A stretch of DNA of 64,000 nucleotides from positions 3,286,001 to 3,350,000 of the forward strand of contig NZ_CP132942.1 in the NCBI RefSeq assembly GCF_040359615.1, in the 5' to 3' direction. Below the pieces are notes generated by a model that saw nothing but the letters and a program-made list of their open reading frames with translations, was not told the DNA's origin and searched no databases. Below are positions 26,673-36,600 of the stretch, one piece after another. A program made the position numbers and the translations under genes. Source of the DNA: Tunturibacter psychrotolerans (GTDB taxonomy: Bacteria > Acidobacteriota > Terriglobia > Terriglobales > Acidobacteriaceae). Within the stretch, counting starts at the first letter, position 1, and each line of letters starts with the position of its first letter.

Positions 26673-27643
26673 CAGTACTCGACCTCGACGAGGAAGAGGC
26701 CGCGGGCGGGGGCGGTGGGGCCGGCGGCGGAGCGGTTGCGGGCGGCGAGGATTTTGGGGATGACGTCGGGGTCATGGCTATTGGCGGTTTCGACGAAGGT
26801 GCCGACGAGGTTGCGGACCATGTGGTGGAGGAAACCGGAGCCGGTGACGCGGTAGATGAGGATGTCTTCGCGCTGGTGCCAGGCGGAGTGGAAGACGGTG
26901 CGGGTGTTGTCGGTAGGGATGGTTGAAGGTTCATTCGGGGTGGAGAAGGAATGCGGGGGTCTCTCCACTGCGGCGGGAGAAGCCCCGCCTTCGGTCGAGA
27001 TGACGACTTTTTTGTTTGGCTGAGGTTCGCCTTCGGTCGTGACGATTTCTTTGTTTGGTTGGGAAGGGGAGGAGACGGTGGGGCTCGTTGGGGCGACGGC
27101 AGGGACGGATTCTGAGGATGTTTTTAACCGAGTGGTGAGGTCGGGGTCGACTGCGGCGAAGGAGGTGAAGTCGTGGGTGCCGAGGATGTGGGTGGCGGCT
27201 TGTTGGAGAGGGGCGAGTTCGAGAGGGAAGCGGTAAGCCCAGACGTAGGGAGCGAGCATCGGGGGGCAGATACGGTCTTCGGGATGGGATTCGCAGGGGA
27301 GGATGCGGTACTCGTAGGTTTTGCGGCGGGCGCTGTGGCGGGCGTGGAAGTCTTCGGGGACGGGCTCGACGGAGAGGATGCGGATGCTGGGGGGAAGGGC
27401 GCGGTTGAGGGCGCGATGGAGGTTGGCGGCGGGGATCGGTACTGTGAGGGAGAAGGTGGCGACCTGCGCGAGGGCGTGGACGCCGGTGTCGGTGCGGCCG
27501 GAGCCCTGCGGGAGTACGGTTTCGCCTGTGATGCGATGGATCGCCTGAGCAAGTGTGCCCTGAACGGTGGGGAGGGCGGGTTGAATCTGCCAGCCGTTGT
27601 AGGGGCTTCCGTCGTAAGTGAGGATGGTCTTCCAGTGAGGCAT
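26672..27643 (-). CDS. truA: tRNA pseudouridine(38-40) synthase TruA with internal insert
   Basis: 323 residues against about 250-270 for most TruA proteins. The N-terminal half is normal: LTYDGSPYNGWQIQP, catalytic D52 in GRTDTGVHALAQV, and HARHSARRKTYEYRIL. The C-terminal block is also intact (YRVTGSGFLHHMVRNLVGTF). Between them, residues about 172-248 are a low-complexity insert containing two near-copies, QPNKEIVTTEGE and QPNKKVVISTEGG. These derive from REP-like DNA. TruA modifies positions 38-40 of tRNA anticodon arms. The stop overlaps the M20 peptidase ATG. The extra segment sits before the region carrying late active-site residues, where a surface loop could tolerate it. Confidence 0.93.
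   Translation of the reverse strand: MPHWKTILTYDGSPYNGWQIQPALPTVQGTLAQAIHRITGETVLPQGSGRTDTGVHALAQVATFSLTVPIPAANLHRALNRALPPSIRILSVEPVPEDFHARHSARRKTYEYRILPCESHPEDRICPPMLAPYVWAYRFPLELAPLQQAATHILGTHDFTSFAAVDPDLTTRLKTSSESVPAVAPTSPTVSSPSQPNKEIVTTEGEPQPNKKVVISTEGGASPAAVERPPHSFSTPNEPSTIPTDNTRTVFHSAWHQREDILIYRVTGSGFLHHMVRNLVGTFVETANSHDPDVIPKILAARNRSAAGPTAPARGLFLVEVEY
26953..27066. repeat. REP-like repeat with tandem partial copy inside truA
   Basis: 26953-27007 is a full element like that in the M20 gene. Its right part CGCCTTCGGTCGAGATGACG plus TTTTTTGTTTGGCTGAGG (26986-27025) is repeated with changes at 27028-27066 (CGCCTTCGGTCGTGACGATT, then TCTTTGTTTGG). Both copies stay in the truA frame. Confidence 0.7.
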
Positions 27644-28246
27644 GGGCTGCTTTGGACGGTATCACGGTTGGTGGGCGGGAATGCGGTCTAACGGTCATCC
27701 GACTCGGCTGTGATCAGAACAATGAAAGCTCTGATGACCGCGATTAGTGGATTTAGATGCGAACTGCAACGGCAAGTGCAACAACAGATCCCCTGCGGGG
27801 ATGACAACAAGATGGGCAAAGGCAAACAAAGCCAGTGCGAGATCCCAGGAGCAGAGGGTCATGGGCTGAGGGTAAGGGCATGGGGTTGATATACTTGGCG
27901 CATCGTATCCGGAATGAACATTTGCCGCAGATGTTGGGAACGAAGCGAGCGATGGGTGCGTATCTGTGCTCAGCCTAAGCAACGCTTTTGAAAAGCGATG
28001 CCGGTCAGCAGGATTTTTCCAGGTAGCTTTACGTGTCTTTTGTCTTTAAGAGTCGTTGGGAAGGTGCTGCGCGTCTGAGTGAGAACTGAAAAATCTGAGT
28101 AAGACTGCAAAATCTGGTTGCGAGACTGACCCTCGCGTTTTTGTGCGGGGTTGGGAAGGCTGTGAGTCCGGTAAGGGTGTCGAGAACATCGGTGGACGTT
28201 ACCGGTAGGCGTCGAGAAGATTCAGGAAAGAGTTGGAGAGCGAATC
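27644..28246. other. Long non-coding interval between divergent truA and TolC-family genes
   Basis: About 600 bases. A minus-strand open frame (27695-27982, 95 codons) has no signal or family feature and is judged spurious. Two small perfect inverted repeats are present: ATCCCC-TGC-GGGGAT at 27788-27802 and CGCTTTT-G-AAAAGCG at 27983-27997. Promoters for truA and for the efflux protein must lie here, but none could be fixed. Confidence 0.5.
27983..27997. promoter_or_regulatory. 15-bp palindrome upstream of the TolC-family gene
   Basis: CGCTTTTGAAAAGCG is a perfect 7-1-7 inverted repeat 250 bases before the start codon. It could be an operator for a dimeric repressor, or a short hairpin. Confidence 0.3.
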
Positions 28247-30397
28247 GTGAGATCAAAGAATATGCAGGGGGCGGCGAGTATCTCGTTGCTGCTGATGAGT
28301 CTGTGCACACAGCCGGGATGGTCCCAGCAGACGCAGAGTAGTCCGACGGCGCCAGCTCAGCCGCAACAGACGGAGAGTAATCCGACGGCACCAGCAGCCC
28401 CGCAGGCGGTGGTGAATGACACGACGGGAACGCCGGGGTTGCCGCAGGCTCCGCAGCCGAAGCCGACCGAGCCGTTGTTTATGCGCCCTACGAGCGTCGA
28501 CTACACGAAGCCGAAGAGCCATATCTGGAATCCGATTGCTCCCTACACCCCGACGAATGTTCCGACCTTCCAAATGGGGAACACGTCGATAGGCAATCTG
28601 CTGAAGGACGGGAAGATCTATCTGAGCCTTGCGGATGCGGTGACGCTGGCACTGCAGAATAACTACGATATCGCGATCGCACGGATCAATCTGGATATCG
28701 CGGATACAGACCTGCTGCGGGCGAAGGCGGGATCGTCGCTACGCGGTGTTTCGACGGGACTGTTGACGAATACGATTGGCGGAACGACGACGACGATTAC
28801 GACAGGCGGCGGACCAGGTGCGACCTCGGCAGGTGTGGGCGGCGGTGGTACGGGCGTGGGCGGAATCGTTGTTAGCACGAACGGCGGCGGACCTTTGCCC
28901 GAGAATCTTGATCCGGTTCTGACGGGACAGCTGGAGTATGAAGCGTCGACGGCGCCGCAGTTGAATACGCTGTTCAGCGGTGGGTTGAATGTATTGACTA
29001 CGGATACGGCGACTTACAACTTCAACTACGCTCAGGGATTTTTGACTGGCACACAGTTGACGGTGGGCTTCAACAATACACGCGTGACGACGGACAATCC
29101 TTTTAGCAATTTCAGCCCCTCCTTGACGACAAGCTTTCGCGCTACCGCGACGCAGCATCTGTTGCAGGGGTTCGGATGGGGTGTGAATGGACGGTTTATT
29201 GTGCAGGCCAAGAATGACCGACGGATTACAGACTCGGCATTTCGGCAGCAGGTGCTGTATACGGTGAACCAGGTGGAGAACATCTACTGGGCACTGGTGA
29301 GTGCGTACGAAGATGAGCAGGCGAAGGAACGTCAGTTGACGCAGTCGACGCAGCTGACTTCGGACAACCGGAAGCAGTTGGAGATTGGCACACTGGCGCC
29401 GCTCGATGTGGTGAACTCTGACAGCGCGGTGGCTAGCGATAAGCAGGCGCTGGTGGCTTCGAAGACGAATCTCGAGTACCAGCAGTTGTTGATGAAGCAG
29501 GCGATTGTGCGGAATCTGAACGATCCGCAACTGTCGCAGGCGCCGGTGATTCCGACCGATCGTGTGGCACTGGACAGACTGCCGGAGGAGGATCTGCAGG
29601 TTGAGGATCTGGTGAAGCAGGCGTATGCCAACAACCCGCAGATTGAGCAGGCGGTGTTGAACATGAAGAACAACGAGATCACGATTAAGGCGTTCAAAAA
29701 TGGACTGCTTCCGATTCTCGATGCGTATGCGTTCTATGGTGGCAGTGCATTGGGTGGTGCTCAGAATCCGAGTGCGATCGATTTCAATACGAACAAACCC
29801 TATCCGCCGGGGACGTTTCCTTCGGTCGGTTATGGCGACGTCTTTCAGAACACTTTCAACAACAACGCGCCGGATAAAGGTGTGGGCGTGAACATGACGA
29901 TTCCGCTGCGGAACCGTACGGCGCAGGCCGACCAGGCGCGGTCGCAGATGGAGTATCGGCAGTCGCAGATGCGTTTGCAGCAGCTTTACACAGTGATTCG
30001 TATCCAGGTGACGAACCAGCAGTATGCGTTGACTAATGACCGGGCGCAGGTACAGGCGGCGCAAGCGGCGAGAGACTTTGCGGGGCAGAGTCTGGATGCG
30101 GAGCAAAAGAAGTACAGGCTGGGCGCGTCGACGACTGCGAATGTATTGCAGCAGGCGAGGAACCTGGCGACGGCGGAGAACAATTCTATCTCCGCGACGG
30201 CAGCGTACGCACGAGATCGGGCGCAGTTGTTTCAGATTCTGGCCAATACGCTGGAGCGGTATGGAATCAGTATCGAATCTGCGGCCCAGGCGGTTGCGGG
30301 CGGAGCGGGGATGCAGGCGCCTGTGATTCCGGGGCTGACGGCTCCGAAGGCTCCTGAGGCACCGAAACCGATCGATGTGGCTCCGCCACAGCAGTAG
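28247..30397 (+). CDS. TolC-family outer membrane efflux protein
   Basis: 716 residues from GTG 28247 with GGAG ten bases before. Residues 1-26 are a signal peptide (ending PGWSQ), followed by a Pro/Gln/Thr-rich linker to about 85. Two OEP repeats follow. The first starts LADAVTLALQNNYDIAIARI, the second near VEDLVKQAYANNPQIEQAVL. Long helices are rich in Gln (RTAQADQARSQMEYRQSQMR). A Gly/Thr-rich loop (about 170-210) is inserted after the first helix. It would form a trimeric channel-tunnel, but no inner-membrane or adaptor partner is encoded next to it. A strong hairpin terminator follows. The long N-terminal extension is unusual for TolC itself. Confidence 0.88.
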   Translation: MRSKNMQGAASISLLLMSLCTQPGWSQQTQSSPTAPAQPQQTESNPTAPAAPQAVVNDTTGTPGLPQAPQPKPTEPLFMRPTSVDYTKPKSHIWNPIAPYTPTNVPTFQMGNTSIGNLLKDGKIYLSLADAVTLALQNNYDIAIARINLDIADTDLLRAKAGSSLRGVSTGLLTNTIGGTTTTITTGGGPGATSAGVGGGGTGVGGIVVSTNGGGPLPENLDPVLTGQLEYEASTAPQLNTLFSGGLNVLTTDTATYNFNYAQGFLTGTQLTVGFNNTRVTTDNPFSNFSPSLTTSFRATATQHLLQGFGWGVNGRFIVQAKNDRRITDSAFRQQVLYTVNQVENIYWALVSAYEDEQAKERQLTQSTQLTSDNRKQLEIGTLAPLDVVNSDSAVASDKQALVASKTNLEYQQLLMKQAIVRNLNDPQLSQAPVIPTDRVALDRLPEEDLQVEDLVKQAYANNPQIEQAVLNMKNNEITIKAFKNGLLPILDAYAFYGGSALGGAQNPSAIDFNTNKPYPPGTFPSVGYGDVFQNTFNNNAPDKGVGVNMTIPLRNRTAQADQARSQMEYRQSQMRLQQLYTVIRIQVTNQQYALTNDRAQVQAAQAARDFAGQSLDAEQKKYRLGASTTANVLQQARNLATAENNSISATAAYARDRAQLFQILANTLERYGISIESAAQAVAGGAGMQAPVIPGLTAPKAPEAPKPIDVAPPQQ

Positions 30398-30420
30398 AGG
30401 GCGGCGGATGGTTGAAGAGA

Positions 30421-30449
30421 GGGTTCGGGCTGCGGCTCGGGCCCTTTCG
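30421..30449 (+). terminator. Terminator after the TolC-family gene
   Basis: GGGTTCGGGC (30421-30430) and GCTCGGGCCC (30435-30444) pair over ten positions including G-T pairs around a TGCG loop, followed by TTTCGCTTT. It starts 24 bases past the stop codon. Confidence 0.7.
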
Positions 30450-30526
30450 CTTTCATGAGACGGTTGCTGTGAGTTGCAATGACGGCGAACGCCGCTTAGG
30501 AGCGCACTCTCAAAATAAATTGAGGA

Positions 30527-31090
30527 TTAACGGGGAAGCTCCAGGCGCCGGAATCTTCTGCGAGCTATTGCTGCGAGGCTTAGGATGCCGATGCCGAGCA
30601 GCATGAGACTCGATGGCTCGGGAATTGCGATGGGAATGAGGCGGAAAAAGCCAATGGTGAATGGGGCGATATCGACAGAATCGTGAGGGTCGAAGACCTC
30701 CATGTGGTAGCCGTCGTTGTCATAGACGTGAGCGAGGTTGATTCCGACGGAGCTGTCAAGATAGAGAAGGTCTTTCTCGGAGTCGACGTGCTTGGCGATC
30801 GGATGAGTGTAGAGAAGTTCGTTGTAGGCGTTGGTGTGGTCGGTTCCGAAGAGAACGATGCTTGTGAAGCCATATTCCTGACCAGAACCTGTAACGCCGG
30901 TGAGATCGATGGCAGATGGGATGCGTGGAGCTGGCCTGCCCGTGAGCGGGTCGCCGATGTCTAAGTGGGCTCCCTGGGAGGTGGTGGTGGCTGCGGTGGT
31001 GATGATGAAGTTGTAGGTGTCAGCGTGGCCCGCAATGTTTGATGTAGCCAGGGTGGAAAAGAGAATCAATAGACCGATCTTTCTACGCAT
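30527..31090 (-). CDS. Exported protein with PEP-CTERM sorting signal
   Basis: 187 residues from ATG 31090 (GAGGG upstream on its strand); an earlier ATG at 31111 is possible. The N-terminal signal peptide is RRKIGLLILFSTLATSNIAG. The C-terminus has the full tripartite sorting signal: IPEPSSL, a hydrophobic helix (MLLGIGILSLAAIA), and a basic cluster RRRFRR. An exosortase normally processes such proteins and exports them to the surface or matrix, and no exosortase is visible in this window. The body is beta-rich without known motifs. A partner in extracellular material is plausible. Confidence 0.8.
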   Translation of the reverse strand: MRRKIGLLILFSTLATSNIAGHADTYNFIITTAATTTSQGAHLDIGDPLTGRPAPRIPSAIDLTGVTGSGQEYGFTSIVLFGTDHTNAYNELLYTHPIAKHVDSEKDLLYLDSSVGINLAHVYDNDGYHMEVFDPHDSVDIAPFTIGFFRLIPIAIPEPSSLMLLGIGILSLAAIARRRFRRLELPR

Positions 31091-31111
31091 ACATGGCCCT
31101 CTGTGACACAA

Positions 31112-31355
31112 ACTACCGTTCGCCGTAGGATGCGGTTCTTATCGCGATCGAAGAAGATTGGCTAAGCTCGTTTTTGGTTCGGTCAAAAAACATTCGCGAG
31201 TGAGCAAATTGGTGCTGATAACACACGTGCGCAGATAAGGTGGTGAGGAGGGCTTTCGCGACCTTGGCGCGATGCACAGGAACTCGTTGCGCGATGGTAT
31301 CGGCTGATGGGTCTCGATTCATATCGAATTTGAAGTTCGACTAGACTAATGTTCT
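31112..31355. other. Divergent intergenic region
   Basis: About 240 bases between the divergent PEP-CTERM and DUF255 genes. Promoters for both should be here, but no convincing box or operator could be identified. Confidence 0.4.
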
Positions 31356-33518
31356 ATGGGTCATGAGAGTTCTGAAGAGATCAGTGTGCACTTGAATGCG
31401 TTGGCGAAGGCGGCTTCAGCGTATCTGCGGTCTGCGATGCATCAGCCGGTGGATTGGCAGGAGTGGGGTGAGGCCGCGTTTGAGAAGGCTAAGGCTGCGG
31501 ATAAACCTATTCTGCTGGATATTGGCGCGGTGTGGTGCCACTGGTGTCATGTGATGGATCGCGAGTCGTATGAGAGTGCGGCTACGGCGAAGATCATCAA
31601 CGATCACTTTATTGCGGTGAAGGTGGATCGCGATGAGCGGCCGGATGTGGATACGCGGTATCAGGCGGCGGTGTCTGCGATCAGTGGGCAGGGTGGGTGG
31701 CCGTTGACTGCGTTTTTGACTCCTGAGGGGAAGCCTTACTTTGGAGGGACTTATTTTCCGCCGGCGGATCAGCATGGACGGCCGGGATTTCAGCGGGTGC
31801 TGCTGACGATGGCGGAGGCGTTTCAGAATCGTCGCGATGAAGTGAATGAATCGGCTGGAAGCGTGATGGCGGCGATCGAGCATAACGAATCGTTTATGGG
31901 GAGGAGCGGGAGCCCGGGGCCGGAACTGGTGGCGAAGCTGGTGGCTTCGACGTTGAAGCAGTTCGATTCGCGGTCGGGTGGATTTGGATCGCAGCCGAAG
32001 TTTCCTCATTCTGGGGCGATTGATCTTTTGCTGGATGTGTCCTCGCGTGTATCGAGTGGCGGAGCGGAGAATGGGAGCGAGGCGGCGAAGACTGCAGCGA
32101 TGGTGACGCTGCAGAAGATGTCGCGGGGTGGGATCTATGACCATCTGGCGGGGGGATTTCATCGCTACTCGGTGGATGAGCAGTGGGTGGTGCCGCACTT
32201 CGAGAAGATGTCGTATGACAATAGCGAGCTGCTGAAAAACTATGTTCACGCTTTCCAGACGTTTGTGGAGCCGGAGGCGGCGCGGGTGGCGCGCGAGATG
32301 ATTCAGTGGATCGATGAGTGGCTGAGCGACCGCGACCGGGGAGGATTTTATGCTTCGCAGGATGCGGACTTTTCGCTCGAGGATGATGGCGACTACTTTA
32401 CGTGGACGCGCGATGAGGCCGCGGCGGCGCTGACGGGTGAAGAGATGGCGATTGCGAGTGCGTATTACGACATCGGTGAGATTGGTGATATGCATCACAA
32501 TCCCGCGAAGAATGTTTTGCATGTGCGGGGTACGCTGGAGGGTGTAGCGAAGGCGAATGCGATTACGCTCGAGGTGGCGAAGGAGCGGCTGGATGCGGCG
32601 AAGGCGAAGTTGTATGCGGCTCGGCTGAAGCGGCCTACGCCGTATGTGGATAAGACGATCTATGTGGGCTGGAATGGGATGATGATCTCGGCCTATGTGG
32701 AGGCGGGGCGCGTGCTGGATATGCCGGAGGTGCGGGCGTTCGCGTTGAAGTCGCTGGACCGAGTGCTTGTGGAGGCCTGGGACGCGAAGGCTGGCTTGGC
32801 GCATGTAGTTGCGTATGGAGAACAGGGTGGGAGCGGAGCGCGGGTAGCTGGGGTGCTCGATGACTATGTGTTTTTGGGGCATGCTTCGCTGGATGCGTGG
32901 GAGTTGACGGGGGAGTTGCGGTACTACACGGCGGCTGAGGCGATTATGGAGAGCGCACTGATGAAGTTTTATGATCCGGTTGGGTGCGCGTTATTCGATA
33001 CTGAGAGTGTGGCGGAGGGTGAGACGCGGTTGGGGGCGCTGGTGACGCGCAGGAAGCCGTTGCAGGACTCGCCTACGCCTGCGGGGAATCCTGTGGGAGC
33101 GGCGCTGCTGTTGCGGTTGGAGGCGCTGAATGGGCGGGCAGACTATGAAGTAAAGGCGCTTGAGACGCTGGAGACTTTTGCTGGTGTTGTGGAGCACTTT
33201 GGGTTGTATGCGGCGAGCTATGGGCTGGCGCTGCAGCGGATGGTGCTGCGGGCGGTCGAGGTGTGTGTGATTGGGGATGATGCTGCGGCGCGGCGGCTGG
33301 AGGCCGTGGCGTTGGCTCGGTATGCGGTGAATAAGAGTGTGATTCGGTTGCGGAGGGATCAGCTTGCTGCGCTGCCTCCTTCGCTGGCGGAGACGCTGCC
33401 GCATCTGCCTGGGTTGGGTGGCGAGGGTAGCTTTGCTGTGGTTTGCACGGCGAAGGGATGTCAGCCGCCGGTGTCTGGGGTGGATGAGTTGATTGAGGCT
33501 ATGAATAAGGCTTTGTGA
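31356..33518 (+). CDS. YyaL/SSP411-type thioredoxin-domain protein (DUF255)
   Basis: 720 residues. The N-terminal thioredoxin-like domain (about 15-170) has C61-H-W-C64 in IGAVWCHWCHVMDRESYES, then VKVDRDERPDVDTRYQ and GQGGWPLTAFLTPEGKPYFG, all family hallmarks. The rest folds as an alpha/alpha barrel like sugar epimerases and glucosidases (GGIYDHLAGGFHRYSVDEQW, VPHFEKMSYDN, YVGWNGMMISAYVEAG). The biochemical role is unsettled across the family, which is found from bacteria to mammals. The family's usual Asn/Leu N-terminus (NRLxxExSPYLxQH) is here the divergent LNALAKAASAYLRSAMHQ. Monocistronic with a hairpin behind it. Confidence 0.92.
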   Translation: MGHESSEEISVHLNALAKAASAYLRSAMHQPVDWQEWGEAAFEKAKAADKPILLDIGAVWCHWCHVMDRESYESAATAKIINDHFIAVKVDRDERPDVDTRYQAAVSAISGQGGWPLTAFLTPEGKPYFGGTYFPPADQHGRPGFQRVLLTMAEAFQNRRDEVNESAGSVMAAIEHNESFMGRSGSPGPELVAKLVASTLKQFDSRSGGFGSQPKFPHSGAIDLLLDVSSRVSSGGAENGSEAAKTAAMVTLQKMSRGGIYDHLAGGFHRYSVDEQWVVPHFEKMSYDNSELLKNYVHAFQTFVEPEAARVAREMIQWIDEWLSDRDRGGFYASQDADFSLEDDGDYFTWTRDEAAAALTGEEMAIASAYYDIGEIGDMHHNPAKNVLHVRGTLEGVAKANAITLEVAKERLDAAKAKLYAARLKRPTPYVDKTIYVGWNGMMISAYVEAGRVLDMPEVRAFALKSLDRVLVEAWDAKAGLAHVVAYGEQGGSGARVAGVLDDYVFLGHASLDAWELTGELRYYTAAEAIMESALMKFYDPVGCALFDTESVAEGETRLGALVTRRKPLQDSPTPAGNPVGAALLLRLEALNGRADYEVKALETLETFAGVVEHFGLYAASYGLALQRMVLRAVEVCVIGDDAAARRLEAVALARYAVNKSVIRLRRDQLAALPPSLAETLPHLPGLGGEGSFAVVCTAKGCQPPVSGVDELIEAMNKAL

Positions 33519-33522
33519 GTTG

Positions 33523-33562
33523 TCTCTCCGATACCACTGCTTCGCTTGTGATATCGGAGAGA
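33523..33562. terminator. Hairpin between convergent DUF255 and TonB-receptor genes
   Basis: TCTCTCCGATA (33523-33533) and TATCGGAGAGA (33552-33562) pair exactly. CAC/GTG continues the stem after one mismatch. The hairpin begins four bases past the stop codon and can serve both directions. Confidence 0.65.
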
Positions 33563-33568
33563 TGTCCT

Positions 33569-33615
33569 GCCGGACGGGCCCACTGCGCGTGGGGCGGTCA
33601 CTTCGTGACTTGTGT
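33569..33615. repeat. Small multi-hairpin element
   Basis: CGGACGGGCCCACTGCGCGT is followed by GTCAC-TTC-GTGAC (33597-33609, perfect). Closely packed short stems of this sort resemble REP-type intergenic elements. No second copy was seen in this window. Confidence 0.35.
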
Positions 33616-33663
33616 ACCTTGTTTGGGTGGGGCTCGTTTACTCGGTGCTCCCGTTGGTCGCAA

Positions 33664-36600
33664 TCAGAAAGTGAACTTGGCTGCGCCTTGCAGGATGCGG
33701 GGGGGAGCTGCGCTGATGGCGTCGCCGAAGGTTGAGCTGCCGATGTCGCCGTCGACTGATGACGGGCCGCTGAACTGGGTATGGTTGAAGACGTTGAAGG
33801 CCTCGACGCGGAAGAGCAGGGACTTCGATTCGGTGATGGCTGTTCTTTTGCCGATCGCCATGTCGAAGTTGTCGGAGCCTGGACCGTAGAAGAAGCGGCG
33901 CTTCGCGGTTCCGGGGGAGCCGAGCGCGTTCATGCTGAATGTGGTGGTGTCGAAGTAGCTGTTGCCATTGCGGGGATTGTGGTTGAGCTTGAGGGCGGAG
34001 CCGTTGTAGTCGGGCTCGTCGATGCTGCTGTTGTTGATGCCGTTGGGATTGGTTCCGATCAGCGAGTTGTCTCCGTTGTTGATGACGGTGATGGGGAAGC
34101 CGGTCGCGAAGTGGGTGATGCCGGAGAGGGACCAGCCATTGGTGAGGCGGTTGGGATGAAGGAACTGATCGAAGGGAAGTTGGTACTCGTAGCTGATTAC
34201 GAGGTTGTGCTTCACGTCGAAGGATGAGATTGCGTAGCTGAGCGAGGGGTTGAAGGGGTTGACCTCTTCGCCGAGGTTCGAGGACTGGTCGAGCGATTTT
34301 CCGTAGGTGTAGGCGACGGAGAACTCGAGACGGCCACTGGTGTGACGGGCGCTGAGTTCGAGGGCGTTGTAGTTGGCGTGGCCGAGGGTGGATTGGAGGG
34401 CGTTGCTGCCGAAGTTTGAGCCGAGAGGGCCGCGGGTTCCGTTGACCTGGCCGCCGCCGATGGGGAAGTAGACGGTGTCTTCGCCGCCGGGGCCGCAGGT
34501 GAGGGTGCCGGGTTGGACCTGGCTGGGTTGGCTGAGGCTAAGGCAGAGCGCGGGGTTGCCGGGGTTAGGTTCGATGAGGACTAGCTGGCGGTGGCTGGAG
34601 GTGCCTAGGTAGCTCGCGCTGAAGACGGTGTTGGGGCCTAGCTGACGTTCGATGGAGAGAACCCACTCTTCGGTGTAGGGGATCTTGTTGTGGATGTCAT
34701 AGCCGGGGATGCCTTCGATTGGTTCGAAGGTGCTCCAGTCGATGTTGGGGTCGGGATTGCTGCGCGAGGAGTTGAGCGGTGCGAAGGTGTAGGGGAAGGG
34801 CTGGCCGTTGCTCTGGCCGTCGGCCGCGTTGACGAACGGGGTAGCGAAGAGCGGTGCCTGGGGGCTCGTGTAGGTGGTGCCGTAGGGAGCGTTGGCTGCG
34901 AGTACGCCTATGGAGAGCGCGGGGATCGCGGTATAGAAGTTGCCATAGCTGGCGCGGATGCTGGTGGATCCTGGGGCGCCGAGGATTTTTTCGAGGAAGC
35001 TTGAGTCAGATTGGGGAGACCATGCGAGACCTACGCGCGGGGCGAAGCTTCGATTGCTGATTGGCGCTAGGGTGTCGGGAATTCCGGGGTCGCCGGGATA
35101 GAGGATTCCTGGAGGCGCTCCGGGAAAGACGGTGGATTGTGCACCGGCGACGAAGGTGGAGATCTGGTTGTAGCGCTCGCTCCATGGTGTGACGCGGTCC
35201 CAGCGTAGGCCATAGTTGATGGTTAGGTTGGGGAGGACGTGGAAGCTGTCTTGCGCGAAGAGGCCGGCGTATTTGTTGCGCGCGTAGAAGGGATTGAGCT
35301 GGCTCTGGTTGTACTGGCTGGGAACGCCGATGAGGTAGTCTGCGAAGTCGACTCCGGTTTCTGTTCCTGTGAAGACGAAGTTGCCGTTGAACTGTGCGAT
35401 GGGTGCGCCGTTGACCTGATCGGCGTGGAACTCGCCACCGAACTTGAGGGTGTGTCTGCCTATGACTTTGGAGAAGACGTCAGAGACCTGATAGGTGTTG
35501 TTGGCCTGGATGAGTTGATTGGCCGCGGCGCCGGTGGAGTAGCCGTTGAAGTTGAGGTTCATGACGCTCTGGCCTTTGGGATCGAGCGGAACGATGCTGG
35601 TGCTGCCGTCTGCGTTGACGAAGCCCTGGGATGCGAGGCTTACGTTGCGACCGCCGATGGGCTGGCCGAGATTGGTGAGGTTGCGCATGAAGCTGAGGTG
35701 AAATTCGTTGACCGAAGAGGCGCTGAAGGTCTTGGTGTCGCCGACGGAGAAGAGTTGGGCGCGCCCGGTGGTGAGGGCGTCGAAGCCGGGAACACTGGCG
35801 CCGCTTTGCGCGACGGGGTAGGGGTCGTCGAGATTGAAGTCGTCGATGAAGTAGTAGGCGGAGATGAGTCCGATGCGGGTGTTGACGTCCAAGCGTGCTC
35901 CGGCTTTGTCGTCGCGAACGGTCTGGTTGAAGGAGGATGTTGCGAAGGTGCCGGAGGCGGTGTTTGGTGCGGGGATGTATTGAAGGAGTCTCTGTGCGGG
36001 AGTGGACCATGCGTTCTGCGGGATGGTGGCGTTGGGGAAGACGCACTGTGCAGAGCTGGTGCAGCCGGGGACGTAGTAGGGTTCGCCTGAGGTTACGCCG
36101 TAGCCGAGTTTTTGAGTGAGGAGTTGTGCGAAGTATGGGCCACCGACTGCTCCTGTGAGGTTGCTGGAGAGATCGGAGAGGTTGCCCTGGCGGTCGGCGT
36201 TGGAGGGTACGCTAATGTTTCCTGTGTCCACGCCCTGGGTTTGGCGGGTGCCTTGATAGTCGATGAAGAAAAAGGCTTTGTCTTTGTGAACTGGGCCGCC
36301 GAAGGTTCCGCCGAACTGATTTTGGCGAAAGGCGCCGCGCGTAGGGGAGAAGTAGTTGCGGGCGTCGAGGTCGGTGTTGCGAAGGAACTCGAAGGCGCTG
36401 CCGTGGAAGGCGTTGGTACCGGATTTGGTGATGACGCTGATCTGGCCGCCGCTGAATTCACCGTACTCGGCGTCGAAGTTGCTGGTGATGATGCGGAACT
36501 CGGAGATGGCGTCGAGGTTGGGGACGATGGCGGTGCCGCCGTTGACGTCCTCTTCGACGTCGCTGCCGTTGACGCTGAAGTAGTTTGAGAATTCGTTTTG

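Noticed and set aside
27695..27982. Minus-strand open frame of 95 codons upstream of the TolC-family gene
   Set aside because: Composition and the embedded small palindrome point to intergenic repeat-like DNA; no family feature.
28739..30106. Minus-strand open frame of 455 codons opposite the TolC-family gene
   Set aside because: Arg/Leu/His-rich antisense shadow of a high-GC gene whose own product has clear OEP motifs.
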